DNA of 64,000 bases from Acidimicrobiales bacterium. Its GTDB lineage: Bacteria > Actinomycetota > Acidimicrobiia > Acidimicrobiales > SZUA-35. Where the stretch lies: contig JANQPB010000042.1 in NCBI GenBank assembly GCA_028285495.1, forward strand, positions 186,001-250,000, given 5' to 3'. Positions 16,589-25,256 of this stretch are shown one piece after another (position 1 is the first letter of the stretch; each line of letters opens with the position of its first letter). Made by a program: the position numbers and the translations under genes. The notes below the pieces were generated by a model that had not been told where the DNA came from, did no database searches, and saw only the letters and a list, made by a program, of their open reading frames with translations.

Positions 16589-17977
16589 GTGCAGCACCAG
16601 TCGGCATCAGCAGAGAACGCCCGGCACTTCGTCATCATCGGCGGCGGGCCGGGCGGCACGGCCTGCGCCACCCACGCCGCCCGCCTCGGGGCCCGGGTCA
16701 CGCTGATCGAGCGCGACCTGGTCGGCGGCGCCGCCCACCTCCTCGACTGCATCCCGTCGAAGGCGATGATCTCAACCGGCGGGGCGATGGCCATGATGAA
16801 GGACGCGACGGAGATGGGCCTGGCCAAGGTCGACGTGCTCCTCGACTTCGATGCCCTCAAGCGCCGCATCTCCGACATCGGGGAGCGGCTCGAGCGCACG
16901 GTCTCGGAGCTGTTGGCCAGCCAGGGCGTCCGCCTGATCGAGGGCACCGGTCGACTGGTGTCGACGAGCGAGGTCGAGGTCGATGCCCGTGACGGGCACA
17001 CCGAGATCCTGCACGCCGACGTGATCGTGCTGTCGACCGGGTCCCGGCCCCGCGTGCCGGACTGGGCCGGCGTCGACGGTGACCGCGTCCTCACCACCCG
17101 CGACGCCTACCCGCCGCCCGAGCTGCCCGAGCACCTCGTCGTCGTCGGATCCGGCGTCACCGGCGTCGAGTTCGTGCACATGTTCAACTCGTTCGGCTCC
17201 GAGGTCACGCTGATCGTGTCCCGCCAGCAGGTCCTGCCGGCCAAGGACCCGGAGGTGGCGGCCGTCCTCGAGCAGAGCTTCCTCGACCGCGGGGTCCGCC
17301 TCTACAAGGGGGCGAGGGCGACCGGGATCGAGCGGACCGGCGGCGGGGTGCGGGTGCTGACCGACGACGGGCGGGTGGCCGACGGGTCCCACGTGCTCCT
17401 GGCCATCGGCTCGATCCCCAACAGCGACGGTCTCGGGCTCGATGCGGCCGGGGTCGAGACCGACCACGGGTACGTCGTCATCGACCACAACTGCAAGTCG
17501 AGCGTGCCCCACATCTACGCCGCCGGCGACCTGTCGGGGAAGCTGCCCCTGTCGTCCGTCGCCTCGATGCAGGGCCGCAAGATCGCCGAGCACGCCATGG
17601 GCCTGCACTCGCGACCCCATCGCCACATCGACTACGACAAGGCGGCATCGGCCATCTTCACCGACCCGGAGATCGCCGACGTCGGCGTCGCCGAGGCCGA
17701 CGCCTTCGCCGAGGGCCGCAAGATACGGGTGACGAAGGTGCCGTTCTCGGTGTCGGCCAAGGCCCTGATCAACAACGACTCCCGTGGCTTCGTGAAGATC
17801 GTGTCCGATCCGGCCACCGGGGTGGTGATGGGCGGCTCGATCGTCGGCCGCCATGCGGCCGAGCTGATCTCGGTGCTGGCGCTGGCCGTCTCGTCCAACC
17901 TGACGGTTCACGACCTCGTCGAGTCGCTGTTCGTCCACCCGGCGCTCGCCGAGGTCCTCGGCGAGGCCGCCGAGTAG
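16589..17977 (+). CDS. LpdA-like flavoprotein (NAD(P)H-quinone reductase/FDR family), lacking redox disulfide
   Basis: 462 residues of the FAD/NAD-linked flavoprotein disulfide reductase family: FAD site VIIGGGPGGTACATHAARLG at residues 14-33, NAD site VVVGSGVTGVEF, second FAD contact IYAAGDLSG, and a C-terminal dimerisation domain with FVHPALAE. In true lipoamide dehydrogenases the active site is CxxxxC before IPSK; here it reads GGAAHLLDCIPSK, so the first Cys is Ala49 and only Cys54 remains. That pattern resembles mycobacterial LpdA (Rv3303c), a quinone reductase, not an E3 subunit. No 2-oxoacid dehydrogenase genes are nearby. GTG start with a GGGGAAGGA ribosome site about 9 bases upstream, and a TAGGGT -10 element at 16524-16529. 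Confidence 0.85.
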   Translation: MQHQSASAENARHFVIIGGGPGGTACATHAARLGARVTLIERDLVGGAAHLLDCIPSKAMISTGGAMAMMKDATEMGLAKVDVLLDFDALKRRISDIGERLERTVSELLASQGVRLIEGTGRLVSTSEVEVDARDGHTEILHADVIVLSTGSRPRVPDWAGVDGDRVLTTRDAYPPPELPEHLVVVGSGVTGVEFVHMFNSFGSEVTLIVSRQQVLPAKDPEVAAVLEQSFLDRGVRLYKGARATGIERTGGGVRVLTDDGRVADGSHVLLAIGSIPNSDGLGLDAAGVETDHGYVVIDHNCKSSVPHIYAAGDLSGKLPLSSVASMQGRKIAEHAMGLHSRPHRHIDYDKAASAIFTDPEIADVGVAEADAFAEGRKIRVTKVPFSVSAKALINNDSRGFVKIVSDPATGVVMGGSIVGRHAAELISVLALAVSSNLTVHDLVESLFVHPALAEVLGEAAE

Positions 17978-18017
17978 GCACGCGCTCGCCCGGCCACCGG
18001 CTGTCACCGGCCGCGGG

Positions 18018-18023
18018 CATGCT
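18018..18023 (+). promoter_or_regulatory. -10 element of transglutaminase-like gene
   Basis: CATGCT with a 6-base spacer to the GTG at 18030 (only 3 to the GTG at 18027). Confidence 0.45.
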
Positions 18024-18029
18024 GGTGTG

Positions 18030-18947
18030 GTGATCGAACGACTCGACCTCGCGGCGTACGCCACCAACACCGCCTACTCCGACCCGGGTGCCAACGCGGG
18101 CCTGTTGGCCGGGTTGCCGACGGAGCCGGCCGGGCTGTCGGCGGTGGCCCGCAACGTGATCGTCCACTACCGGGCGTCGGCCTGCGAGCTGCCGGCGTCG
18201 AGCCGGGACGACATCGACGGCCGCTGGCTCGAGACGATGCTCGACACCGACCAGCGTCGCCATCCGAAGCCGCTGACCGAGCCGCGCCCCGAGCCGCAGC
18301 GGGTCCAGGGCTGCTGCCGGGACCACACGCTGTTCTGCGTCGGCGCCCTGCGCACCAACGGCGTTCCCGCCCGGTCGCGGGTCGGCTTCGCCGGGTACTT
18401 CGTCGAGGGATGGCACCACGACCACGTGGTCGTCGAGGCGTGGCTCGGTGGCCGCTGGCGGCGGTTCGATGCCGAGATCGAGCACGGTTCGCCGGCGCTG
18501 CCCGAGCCGATGGACCTGTCGTTCGACCGGGCGACCGGCTCGGGGTTCGCCACCGCGGCCGAGGCCTGGTTGGCCCACCGGCGCGGGGAGATCGACGCCG
18601 ACCGCTTCGGGGTCGACCCCGAGTTGCCCTTCCTGGCCGGTCCCCGGTTCCTCTTCGACGAGGTCATCCACGAGGTGGCCCACCGGTTCGGTGACGAGCT
18701 GCTGCTGTGGGACGGGTGGGGCCGGATAGGCGGCCCCGAGACCCCGCTCGACGACGATGACGCCGACTGGCTCGACCCGGTGGCCGAGGCACTGATCCGG
18801 GCGGACGGTGGCGACGAGGCCGCCGAGCGGGAGCTGTTCGAGCGCTACCGGGTCGACGACGGTCTCCGCCCCGGCCAGACCGTGATCAAGGGGTCGCCGT
18901 ACGGGTACCCGCCGGTCGAGGTCGCGCTGCGGCGGGAACGGGCCTGA
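18030..18947 (+). CDS. Transglutaminase-like domain protein
   Basis: 305 residues, cytoplasmic (no signal peptide). A transglutaminase-like core is visible: QGCCRDHTLFCVGALRTNGVPARSRVGFAGYF gives the nucleophilic Cys (95 or 96) at a helix start, HHDHVVVEAWLGGRWRRFDAE gives the His (about 132) and Asp (about 147) of the triad. The C-terminal third is Asp/Glu-rich and unfamiliar. Members of this superfamily cleave or form amide bonds; the substrate here is unknown. Two in-frame GTG codons at 18027 and 18030; the -10 element CATGCT ends 6 bases before the second, which I use as a leaderless start. The neighbours are unrelated. Confidence 0.75.
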   Translation: MIERLDLAAYATNTAYSDPGANAGLLAGLPTEPAGLSAVARNVIVHYRASACELPASSRDDIDGRWLETMLDTDQRRHPKPLTEPRPEPQRVQGCCRDHTLFCVGALRTNGVPARSRVGFAGYFVEGWHHDHVVVEAWLGGRWRRFDAEIEHGSPALPEPMDLSFDRATGSGFATAAEAWLAHRRGEIDADRFGVDPELPFLAGPRFLFDEVIHEVAHRFGDELLLWDGWGRIGGPETPLDDDDADWLDPVAEALIRADGGDEAAERELFERYRVDDGLRPGQTVIKGSPYGYPPVEVALRRERA

Positions 18948-19028
18948 GCCCGAGGTTGGCGACGTCGGGCCGCTCGACGGCGACGTCGCGGCCGGAGCCG
19001 GCGTTGGTGCCTGGCCGCCGGTCGACCG

Positions 19029-20264
19029 TCAGCGGGCCTGGCCGGTCTGGAGCGAGCCGGCTCCCGGCGGCCGATTCACGGCCCGACCGACCGGCAGCGG
19101 GAGGTCGTCGGCGTAGCGGGCGAGCAGCGGTCCGGCGACGGCGGTGATCAGCACGTAGCCGGCGGCGAGCGCACCCAGCTCCCCACCGTCGGCCAGACCC
19201 GCCCCGAGCGCGGCGATCACGATCGAGAACTCGCCCCTGGCGGCGAGGGCGGTGCCGGCCCGGAGGCGGCCGCGGGGCCCGACGCCGAGCTGGCCGGCGG
19301 CATACCACCCGGTTCCCATCTTGGTGGCGATCGTCAACACCGCCAGCCCGAGGGCGGGCAGGGCGACGCCGGCGAGGTCGGACGGGTCGATGCTGAAGGT
19401 GAACGAGACGAAGAAGACCGCGGCGAACAGGTCCCGCAGCGGTGACATCAGGGCCTCGGCCCGGTGGGCGGTCTCGCCCGACAGCGCCAGGCCGACCAGG
19501 AAGGCGCCGATGGCGCCGGACACGTCCAGGAACTGGGCCCCGCCGGCCACCAGCATGGTCAGGCCGAACACCGCCAGCAGCAGCGACTCGGCCGACCCGC
19601 CCGCCAGCAGGTTGCTGAGCCGGCGGCCGTAGCGGAGGGCCGCCAGCAGGATCACGCCGACGGTGACCAGGGCGATCGACACGCTGGTGGCGATGGCCAG
19701 CATCGTGCCGCCGGTGATCAATGCGGCGACGACCGGCAGGTAGACGGCCATGGCCAGGTCCTCGATGACGAGCAGGTTGAGGATCGCCGGGGTCTCTCGG
19801 TTGCCGAGCCGCCCGAGGTCGGCCAGCACCTTCGAGATGACGCCGCTCGACGAGATCCAGGTGACGCCGGCCAGCAGCACCGCGGCGAGCGGTTCCCAGC
19901 CGAGCAGCAGGCCGACGGCCAGACCGGGCCCGGCGTTGAGCACGAAGTCGGCGAAGCCCGATCCCAGGCCCTGTTGGAGGCCGTGGCGCAACTCGACGTC
20001 GCTGTACTCGAGGCCGAGGGCGAACAGCAGCAGCAGCACGCCGATCTCGGCGGTCAGCTCGACGAACTCGGCCGACACGTCGACCGTGGCGATGCCGCCG
20101 TCGCCGAAGGCCAGCCCGGCGATGAGGTAGAGCGGGACGGCGGTCAGACCGATCCGGCCGGCCACCCGGGACAGCAGGGCGAGACCGAGGGCCATGGCGC
20201 CGATCTCCATGAAGGCGAGTGCGGCCTCGGTGCTCCCGGCGGCGAGGAGGGCGGTCGTGGTCAC
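19029..20264 (-). CDS. khtU: CPA2-family K+/H+ antiporter subunit (KhtU-like)
   Basis: 411 residues with 11-13 hydrophobic helices, no C-terminal TrkA-N domain. Family features include the discontinuous-helix region VTWISSSGVISKVLADL, LLVIEDLAMAVYLPVV with the ion-binding Glu-Asp pair, and GTALAARGEFSIVIAALG. It exchanges K+ (or Na+) for H+ across the cytoplasmic membrane. The gene follows the regulatory subunit khtT with only 7 bases between them, so they form a two-gene operon as in Bacillus khtTU. GTG start at 20264. Substrate ion is assumed from the KhtT partner, not from residues I can see. Confidence 0.86.
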   Translation of the reverse strand: MTTTALLAAGSTEAALAFMEIGAMALGLALLSRVAGRIGLTAVPLYLIAGLAFGDGGIATVDVSAEFVELTAEIGVLLLLFALGLEYSDVELRHGLQQGLGSGFADFVLNAGPGLAVGLLLGWEPLAAVLLAGVTWISSSGVISKVLADLGRLGNRETPAILNLLVIEDLAMAVYLPVVAALITGGTMLAIATSVSIALVTVGVILLAALRYGRRLSNLLAGGSAESLLLAVFGLTMLVAGGAQFLDVSGAIGAFLVGLALSGETAHRAEALMSPLRDLFAAVFFVSFTFSIDPSDLAGVALPALGLAVLTIATKMGTGWYAAGQLGVGPRGRLRAGTALAARGEFSIVIAALGAGLADGGELGALAAGYVLITAVAGPLLARYADDLPLPVGRAVNRPPGAGSLQTGQAR

Positions 20265-20271
20265 GAAGGGC

Positions 20272-20763
20272 TCAGCCAGCGGCGTCGGTCAGGAGGCGAC
20301 GCATCGCCTCCAGGCCCTCGTTGGTGCCGACGGCGACGACAACGTCGGCTGCGTCGAACACGAACTCGGGGCCGGGGGCGGGAACCGCCTGACCGTGGCG
20401 CACGACCGCCACGATGGACGCGCCGGTCCGCGTCCGGTAGGCGCCGTCACCGATGGAGGCGCCGACGGCGGGCGACGCTTCGCCGACCGTGATCCACTCG
20501 ATCGAGAGCCCCTCGATCTCGTGCTGCACGACGCCGATGACCTCGGTCACCTTGCTCCCACCGAGCAGTTCGTCGAGCGTGCGGGCGTCGTCCGGCGACA
20601 GCGACAGCGACACCACGCAGGTGTCGGGGTCGTCCATGCCGTAGATCAGGACCTCGCGGCGGCCGTCCCGGTGGACGAGCACGCCGATCGTCTGACCCTC
20701 GGCGGTGACGAACTCGTGCCGGACCCCGACGCCGGGGAGAGTGGTTTCGCGAACATCGGCCAC
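20272..20763 (-). CDS. khtT: K+/H+ antiporter regulatory subunit, TrkA-C domain (KhtT-like)
   Basis: 163 residues, soluble. The N-terminal half (DVRETTLPGVGVRHEFVTAEGQTIGVLVHRDGRRE) matches KhtT/YhaT proteins, and the C-terminal half (IDWITVGE-type region, then GASIVAVVRHGQAVPAPGPEFVFDAADVVVAVGTNEGLEAMRRLL) is an RCK-C (TrkA-C) domain, which binds a small nucleotide ligand and gates the antiporter. It is the first gene of the khtTU pair. The GTG at 20763 lies 6 bases after CATACT on the minus strand, so the transcript is probably leaderless. Confidence 0.88.
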   Translation of the reverse strand: MADVRETTLPGVGVRHEFVTAEGQTIGVLVHRDGRREVLIYGMDDPDTCVVSLSLSPDDARTLDELLGGSKVTEVIGVVQHEIEGLSIEWITVGEASPAVGASIGDGAYRTRTGASIVAVVRHGQAVPAPGPEFVFDAADVVVAVGTNEGLEAMRRLLTDAAG

Positions 20764-20769
20764 GATGCC

Positions 20770-20775
20770 AGTATG
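20770..20775 (-). promoter_or_regulatory. -10 element of khtTU
   Basis: CATACT on the minus strand, 6 bases before GTG 20763. Confidence 0.5.
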
Positions 20776-20823
20776 CCAGGGCCGTCGCTCGGCCGGTGGA
20801 CCGGTTGGGCCCCCCGGGACGGC

Positions 20824-20900
20824 GCGGTGGCTACTCGATGTCGGCGACCACGTCGCGGCCGCAGGTGGCGGTGGCTACTCGATGACGGCGACCACGTCGC
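20824..20900. repeat. Imperfect 33-bp duplication of the carboxylase gene 3' end
   Basis: 20824-20856 and 20868-20900 match at 32 of 33 positions (T/A at the 18th), 44 bases apart. The second copy encodes the last residues DVVAVIE and the stop of the biotin carrier domain; the first is its relic downstream, encoding DVVADIE and a stop. Confidence 0.8.
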
Positions 20901-22641
20901 CGCCACCAACGCTCTGGCCGGCCTCGACCCGGACCTCGCGGACCGTGCCCGACTTCTCGGCCGTGACGTTGTTCTCCATCTTCATGGCCTCGAGCACGAT
21001 GACGGTCTCGCCGGCCTCGATCGCCTGGCCGACCTCGACGAGGACCTTGACCACGGTGCCCTGCATCGGCACGGTGACGTCACCCGAGCCCGACCCGCCA
21101 CCGGCGCCGCTCGACGAGCTGCGCTTCCGGGGCTTGGCCGCCGACTTGGTCGCAGCGGCGACCGGGGCCAGCTCCGACTCGGGGATCCACATCGACACGT
21201 TGAACCGCTTGCCGTTGACCTCGACGTCGACGTCGCGGCGCTGCTTCGGCTCGGCCTCGTCGCCGGCGGCGTCGCCGCCGGCGGCCCCGCCGACGCCGGT
21301 CAGGTCGAGCACCTCCTCGACCCACTTGGTCGAGTGCTCGACGGCGGCGAAGTCGGGGTGTCGGAGGATGGCCAGGTCGGCCGGGATCGTGGTGGCGACA
21401 CCCTCGATCACGAACTCCTCGAGCGCCCGGACCGTGCGGGCGATGGCGGTCGGACGGTCGCTGCCCCAGCAGACGAGCTTGCCGGCCAGGTTGTCGTAGA
21501 ACTGGCTGATCTCGTCGCCGGCCTCGTAGCCGCCGTCCCAGCGGGTGCCGTACCCGGACGGCGCCCGCAACGCCGTGATCGGGCCGGGCGAGGGGAGGAA
21601 GCGGCCCTCGGCCACGTCCTCGCAGTTGATCCGGATCTCGATGGCGTGGCCCCTGATCTCGATGTCGTCCTGGGTGTACCCGAGCTCCTGACCGGCGGCG
21701 ACCCGGAGCTGCTCGGCCACCAGGTCCTTGCCGGTGATCATCTCCGACACCGGGTGCTCGACCTGGAGCCGGGTGTTCATCTCGAGGTAGTAGAACTGGC
21801 CGTCCTCGTAGAGGAACTCGACGGTGCCGGCGTTGGTGTAGCCGCAGCCGCTGGCCACCTTCAGGGCGGCCTCACCCATCGCCTGCTCGACGCCGGGGGC
21901 CAGGTCGGGCGCGGGGGCCTCCTCGACCAGCTTCTGGTGCCGGCGCTGGGCCGAGCAGTCGCGGGTGCTCAGGTAGACGCCGTTGCCGTGGTTGTCGCAC
22001 AGCACCTGGACCTCGACGTGGCGGGGCTTGGTGAGGTAGCGCTCGACGTAGCACTCGTCACGGCCGAAGTAGGCCAGCGACTCCCGCTTCGCCGACTCGA
22101 GGGCATCGGGTGCGTCCTCGGCTTTCTCGACGACCTTCATGCCCCGACCGCCGCCGCCGAAGGCGGCCTTGATGGCAACCGGCCAGCCGTGCTCGGCCCC
22201 GAAGGCGACGACCTGGTCGGCGCTGGTCAGGAAGTCGGTGTTGCCGGGGACACCGGCGACCCCGACGTCGGTGGCGGCCGCCCGGGCGCTGATCTTGTCG
22301 CCCATGACCTCGATGGCCTCGGGCGGCGGCCCGATGAAGGTCACGCCCCGCTCGGTGATCGCCCTGGCGAAGTCGGCGTTCTCGCTGAAGAACCCGTAGC
22401 CGGGGTGCACCGCCTCGGCCCCCGATCGCTCGATGGCGTCGAGGATGGCCTCGGTGTTCAGATAGCTCTCGGCCGCGGTCTGGCCGCCGAGGGCGAAGGC
22501 CTGGTCGGCGAGGCGCACGTGGAGGGCGTCGCGATCGAGCTCGGAGTACACGGCGACGGTGCCGATGCCCAGCTCCTTGCAGGCCCGGATGACCCGGACG
22601 GCGATCTCACCACGGTTGGCAATCAAGACGGTGTTGAACAC
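20875..22641 (-). CDS. Acyl-CoA carboxylase alpha subunit (biotin carboxylase + biotin carrier domain)
   Basis: 588 residues. Residues 1-450 are biotin carboxylase: FNTVLIANRGEIAVRVIRA, the ATP-grasp glycine loop KAAFGGGGRGMKVV, HVEVQVLCDNHGN, and EMNTRLQVEHPVSEMITG with catalytic residues. A linker rich in Ser/Gly precedes the biotin carrier domain, whose EAMKMEN carries the biotinylated Lys. The size matches actinobacterial AccA3/PccA-type subunits that carboxylate acetyl- or propionyl-CoA with a separate beta subunit (not in window). The GTG at 22641 sits 6 bases after TACAGT and 20 bases from the divergent biotin ligase start, which would modify this protein. The last 33 bases are imperfectly duplicated just downstream. 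Confidence 0.93.
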   Translation of the reverse strand: MFNTVLIANRGEIAVRVIRACKELGIGTVAVYSELDRDALHVRLADQAFALGGQTAAESYLNTEAILDAIERSGAEAVHPGYGFFSENADFARAITERGVTFIGPPPEAIEVMGDKISARAAATDVGVAGVPGNTDFLTSADQVVAFGAEHGWPVAIKAAFGGGGRGMKVVEKAEDAPDALESAKRESLAYFGRDECYVERYLTKPRHVEVQVLCDNHGNGVYLSTRDCSAQRRHQKLVEEAPAPDLAPGVEQAMGEAALKVASGCGYTNAGTVEFLYEDGQFYYLEMNTRLQVEHPVSEMITGKDLVAEQLRVAAGQELGYTQDDIEIRGHAIEIRINCEDVAEGRFLPSPGPITALRAPSGYGTRWDGGYEAGDEISQFYDNLAGKLVCWGSDRPTAIARTVRALEEFVIEGVATTIPADLAILRHPDFAAVEHSTKWVEEVLDLTGVGGAAGGDAAGDEAEPKQRRDVDVEVNGKRFNVSMWIPESELAPVAAATKSAAKPRKRSSSSGAGGGSGSGDVTVPMQGTVVKVLVEVGQAIEAGETVIVLEAMKMENNVTAEKSGTVREVRVEAGQSVGGGDVVAVIE

Positions 22642-22646
22642 GGGCC

Positions 22647-22653
22647 TACTGTA
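22647..22653. promoter_or_regulatory. Shared symmetric -10 of the divergent carboxylase and birA genes
   Basis: TACTGTA reads as TACTGT on the plus strand (8-base spacer to birA ATG 22661) and as TACAGT on the minus strand (6-base spacer to the carboxylase GTG 22641). The two start codons are 19 bases apart. Confidence 0.6.
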
Positions 22654-22660
22654 TGCACCG

Positions 22661-23485
22661 ATGACCGAGTTCGCAGCTCTGCCAACCCCTCCGGGAACGA
22701 GATTCGGGCCTGTCCGCCTCGTCACCGAAACCGGTTCGACCAACGCCGATCTGCTGGCCGCGGCGAGCGGCGGCCAGCCCGAGGGTGCGGTGCTGGTGAC
22801 CGACCACCAGACGGCCGGTCGGGGCCGCCAGCAGCGGGTCTGGCACGACGAGCCGGGTGGGTCCCTGCTGGTGTCGGTCCTGTTGCGCCCCGATCCGGAT
22901 CGGGCGTCGCTGGTCCCGCTGGTCACCGGCTTGGCGGCGGTCGATGCGGTGGCCGAGGTCGGCCGGGGGGTCGCGGTCGGGCTGAAGTGGCCGAATGACG
23001 TGCTCTCGGTCGAGCGGTCGGAGCGGAAGCTGGCGGGGATCCTGGCCGAGGCGACCACGACGCCGGGGCCGACCCCGGCCGCCGGCGACCGTCCGGCCGT
23101 CCGGCCGTCGATGGCGGTCGTGGTCGGTATGGGGCTCAACCTCCGGTGGGTGACCGCCCCACCGGACGAGGTGGCGAACCGGGCGGTGACCATGGAGGAG
23201 CTGGTCGGCGGGCCCGTCGATCGGGATGCGCTGCTCGCGGCCTACCTCCGTGGCCTCGAGCGCTGGTACGGCGAGCTCGAACGGGGCGGCCCGGTGCTCG
23301 ACCGGTATCGAGCCTGCTGCGTCACCCTGGATCGCGACGTGCGGTTCGTCACCTCGACCGGCGAGGTCCGTGGGCGGGCGATCGGGATCGGAGCGACCGG
23401 CACCCTGGTGCTCGACGCCGGCGGTGGGCGAACCGTCGAGCTGCATGCCGGCGACGCCCATCACGTGGCGTCCGCCTCGGGGTAG
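22661..23485 (+). CDS. birA: Biotin--[acetyl-CoA-carboxylase] ligase
   Basis: 274 residues, monofunctional (no N-terminal helix-turn-helix). It activates biotin to biotinyl-AMP and attaches it to the carrier Lys of the divergent carboxylase. Motifs: ETGSTNADLLA, the biotin/AMP loop AGRGRQQRVWHDEPGGSLLVSVLLRP, LKWPNDVL with the catalytic Lys, RKLAGILAE, and GMGLNL. A C-terminal SH3-like domain (VTLDRDVRFVTSTGEVRGRAIG) completes the enzyme. The ATG is 8 bases after TACTGT, so the mRNA is nearly leaderless, and the promoter overlaps that of the carboxylase on the other strand. Confidence 0.93.
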   Translation: MTEFAALPTPPGTRFGPVRLVTETGSTNADLLAAASGGQPEGAVLVTDHQTAGRGRQQRVWHDEPGGSLLVSVLLRPDPDRASLVPLVTGLAAVDAVAEVGRGVAVGLKWPNDVLSVERSERKLAGILAEATTTPGPTPAAGDRPAVRPSMAVVVGMGLNLRWVTAPPDEVANRAVTMEELVGGPVDRDALLAAYLRGLERWYGELERGGPVLDRYRACCVTLDRDVRFVTSTGEVRGRAIGIGATGTLVLDAGGGRTVELHAGDAHHVASASG

Positions 23486-23554
23486 CGGTCGACCGGGCGG
23501 CCCGACCCGTCACCTGGCGCCGGCGGTGTCCCGGGTTCGATGCGGCCCTGCCTC

Positions 23555-23640
23555 GGGCTCGACTCGGGCCCGATCCGGCCCGGTTGCTGGCCCGACCCGG
23601 CCCGGTCTTCGGCTCGATCCGGGCTTGACTCGGGCCCGAT
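23555..23640. repeat. 20-bp direct repeat upstream of the M23 gene
   Basis: 23555-23574 and 23621-23640 differ at one of 20 positions (GGGCTCGACT versus GGGCTTGACT, then CGGGCCCGAT). They lie in the 174-base gap between birA and the M23 gene, which also has several GGCCCGG units and no other recognisable feature. Confidence 0.7.
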
Positions 23641-23659
23641 GTGGCCGATGGAGGGTGGT

Positions 23660-25234
23660 ATGGCCCGTCGGAGCGCAGCACTGGCGCTGCTGATCGCCCT
23701 GGCCCTCGGGCCGACCGGGGCGAGCGCGGCCGAGACGACCGGCACCACCGCTCCGGGCCAGCCGTCGACGGTGACCTCGGCCGGGCCGGACGACCCCGAC
23801 CAGACGAGCACCCCGCCGTCGAGCACCGATCCGACGGTCCCGACGCCGGCCGGGGAGTCCGTGAGCACGACGCCACCTGGGGCGGCCCCTCCCGGTGACG
23901 ACGCCGGCTCGTCGCCGAGCACGACGGGGCCGGTGTCGACCGCTACGGGCGGCTCGTCCGGCGACGATGGCTCGACCGCAGGCGACGGCGGCATGGGCGA
24001 CGGGACCGGTGACGGCCCGACCACCGGCGGCGACGCCGACGCCGGGTCGCCGGCCCCGGACGGGACCGGTGCCGATGGCGACATCGTCGACCCCCTCGCC
24101 GACGAGGGGCGCTCGGAGGATGCGCCGGGCGTCGACCCGGACATCCCGCCGCCGGACACCTACGCCGGTCAGGAGCCGTACACGGCTCCCGAGATCCTCT
24201 GGAGCAGCGTGGCCGAGGCCGAGCGCAAGCTCGAGCGAAGCCGCCAGGCCAAGCGCGACGCCGTGGCCGAGGTCAGGGCGCTGAGGCTGCGGGCCAAGCA
24301 CCTCGACATCGAGCAGCAGGCCCTCGACGACCGGACCCGGGCCGTGCTCGACGAGCTCGACGAGTCGCTCGACCGCTACCGGGCCAGGGCCGTCGCCGGC
24401 TTCCGTCGGTTCGCCGCCAGCTCGACGGCGCGCCCGGCCGCCGTCGACCCGAGCGACCTCGAGCGGGTGATGGAACGGCGCCGGGGCGACCGCCTGGCCG
24501 AGGAGGCGCTGGTCATCGGCGGCGACGACCTCGACGAGCTGGCCGACCTCCGCCGCAGCCTCGATGGCGACGCCCGGAGCCTGCTCGATCGGCTCCGGCT
24601 CGTGACCGACTACCAGCTCGACGCCGAGGCGATGGTCGCGCTCGCCGACGAGGCGATCGAGCAGGCCGAGATCGAGTACGCCGCCTTCTCCGCCGGCAGC
24701 GAGGTGTTCGTGAACGGCGTCCTGTTCCCGATCGCCGGGCCCTATCAGGTGCCGCTGATCGACAGCTTCGGCTTCCCCCGCATGACCGGGACCCCGGACG
24801 AGCACTGGCACGAGGGGATCGACATCTTCGCTCCCCGGGGAACGCCGCTGGTGGCGGCCGAGCGGGGGGTCGTGACCAGGATCGGGATCGGCCGCCTCGG
24901 GGGCCTCAAGTTCTGGTTGGTCGGGGAGAGCGGGAGCGAGTGGTACTACGCCCATCTCGACTCGTTCGCCCCGGGCCTCACCGATGGCCGGGTGGTCGAG
25001 GCCGGCGATCTCCTCGGCTACGTCGGCAACACCGGCAACGCAGTCGGAACGCCGCCCCACCTGCACCTGCAGCTCCACCCAGACGGCGGGCGACCGGTCA
25101 ACCCGTACCCGCTGCTCGCCATCGTGTCCGATCTCGACCAGCAGGCCATCGCCGACGGCACCCATCCCGGCTGGGTCCACGAGTCGGTGGTCGTCGCCCC
25201 GCAGGCACCCGAGGAGCCGGCGACCGAGGGCTGA
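23660..25234 (+). CDS. Secreted M23 peptidase with coiled coil (EnvC/NlpD-like layout)
   Basis: 524 residues. Signal peptide (SAALALLIALALGPTGASAA), then about 140 residues of low-complexity Thr/Gly/Asp/Pro, a long coiled coil (from about residue 170 to 340, for example AEAERKLERSRQAKRDAVAEV), and a C-terminal M23 (LytM) domain with HWHEGIDIF and HLHLQLHP, giving the zinc ligands HxxxD and HxH. All metal ligands are present, so it may be an active peptidoglycan endopeptidase, unlike degenerate EnvC-type activators. The ATG at 23660 has GGAGGG 5 bases upstream. It converges with an ABC ATPase gene; another M23 gene follows it. Confidence 0.87.
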   Translation: MARRSAALALLIALALGPTGASAAETTGTTAPGQPSTVTSAGPDDPDQTSTPPSSTDPTVPTPAGESVSTTPPGAAPPGDDAGSSPSTTGPVSTATGGSSGDDGSTAGDGGMGDGTGDGPTTGGDADAGSPAPDGTGADGDIVDPLADEGRSEDAPGVDPDIPPPDTYAGQEPYTAPEILWSSVAEAERKLERSRQAKRDAVAEVRALRLRAKHLDIEQQALDDRTRAVLDELDESLDRYRARAVAGFRRFAASSTARPAAVDPSDLERVMERRRGDRLAEEALVIGGDDLDELADLRRSLDGDARSLLDRLRLVTDYQLDAEAMVALADEAIEQAEIEYAAFSAGSEVFVNGVLFPIAGPYQVPLIDSFGFPRMTGTPDEHWHEGIDIFAPRGTPLVAAERGVVTRIGIGRLGGLKFWLVGESGSEWYYAHLDSFAPGLTDGRVVEAGDLLGYVGNTGNAVGTPPHLHLQLHPDGGRPVNPYPLLAIVSDLDQQAIADGTHPGWVHESVVVAPQAPEEPATEG

Positions 25235-25256
25235 TCGGGGAGCCGGGCGAGTCGGC

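Noticed and set aside
16589..17977. Dihydrolipoamide dehydrogenase (E3)
   Set aside because: The first redox Cys is Ala and no 2-oxoacid dehydrogenase genes are near.
20194..22998. Very long plus-strand frame opposite the carboxylase gene
   Set aside because: The minus-strand gene has every expected carboxylase motif; the plus frame is its shadow.
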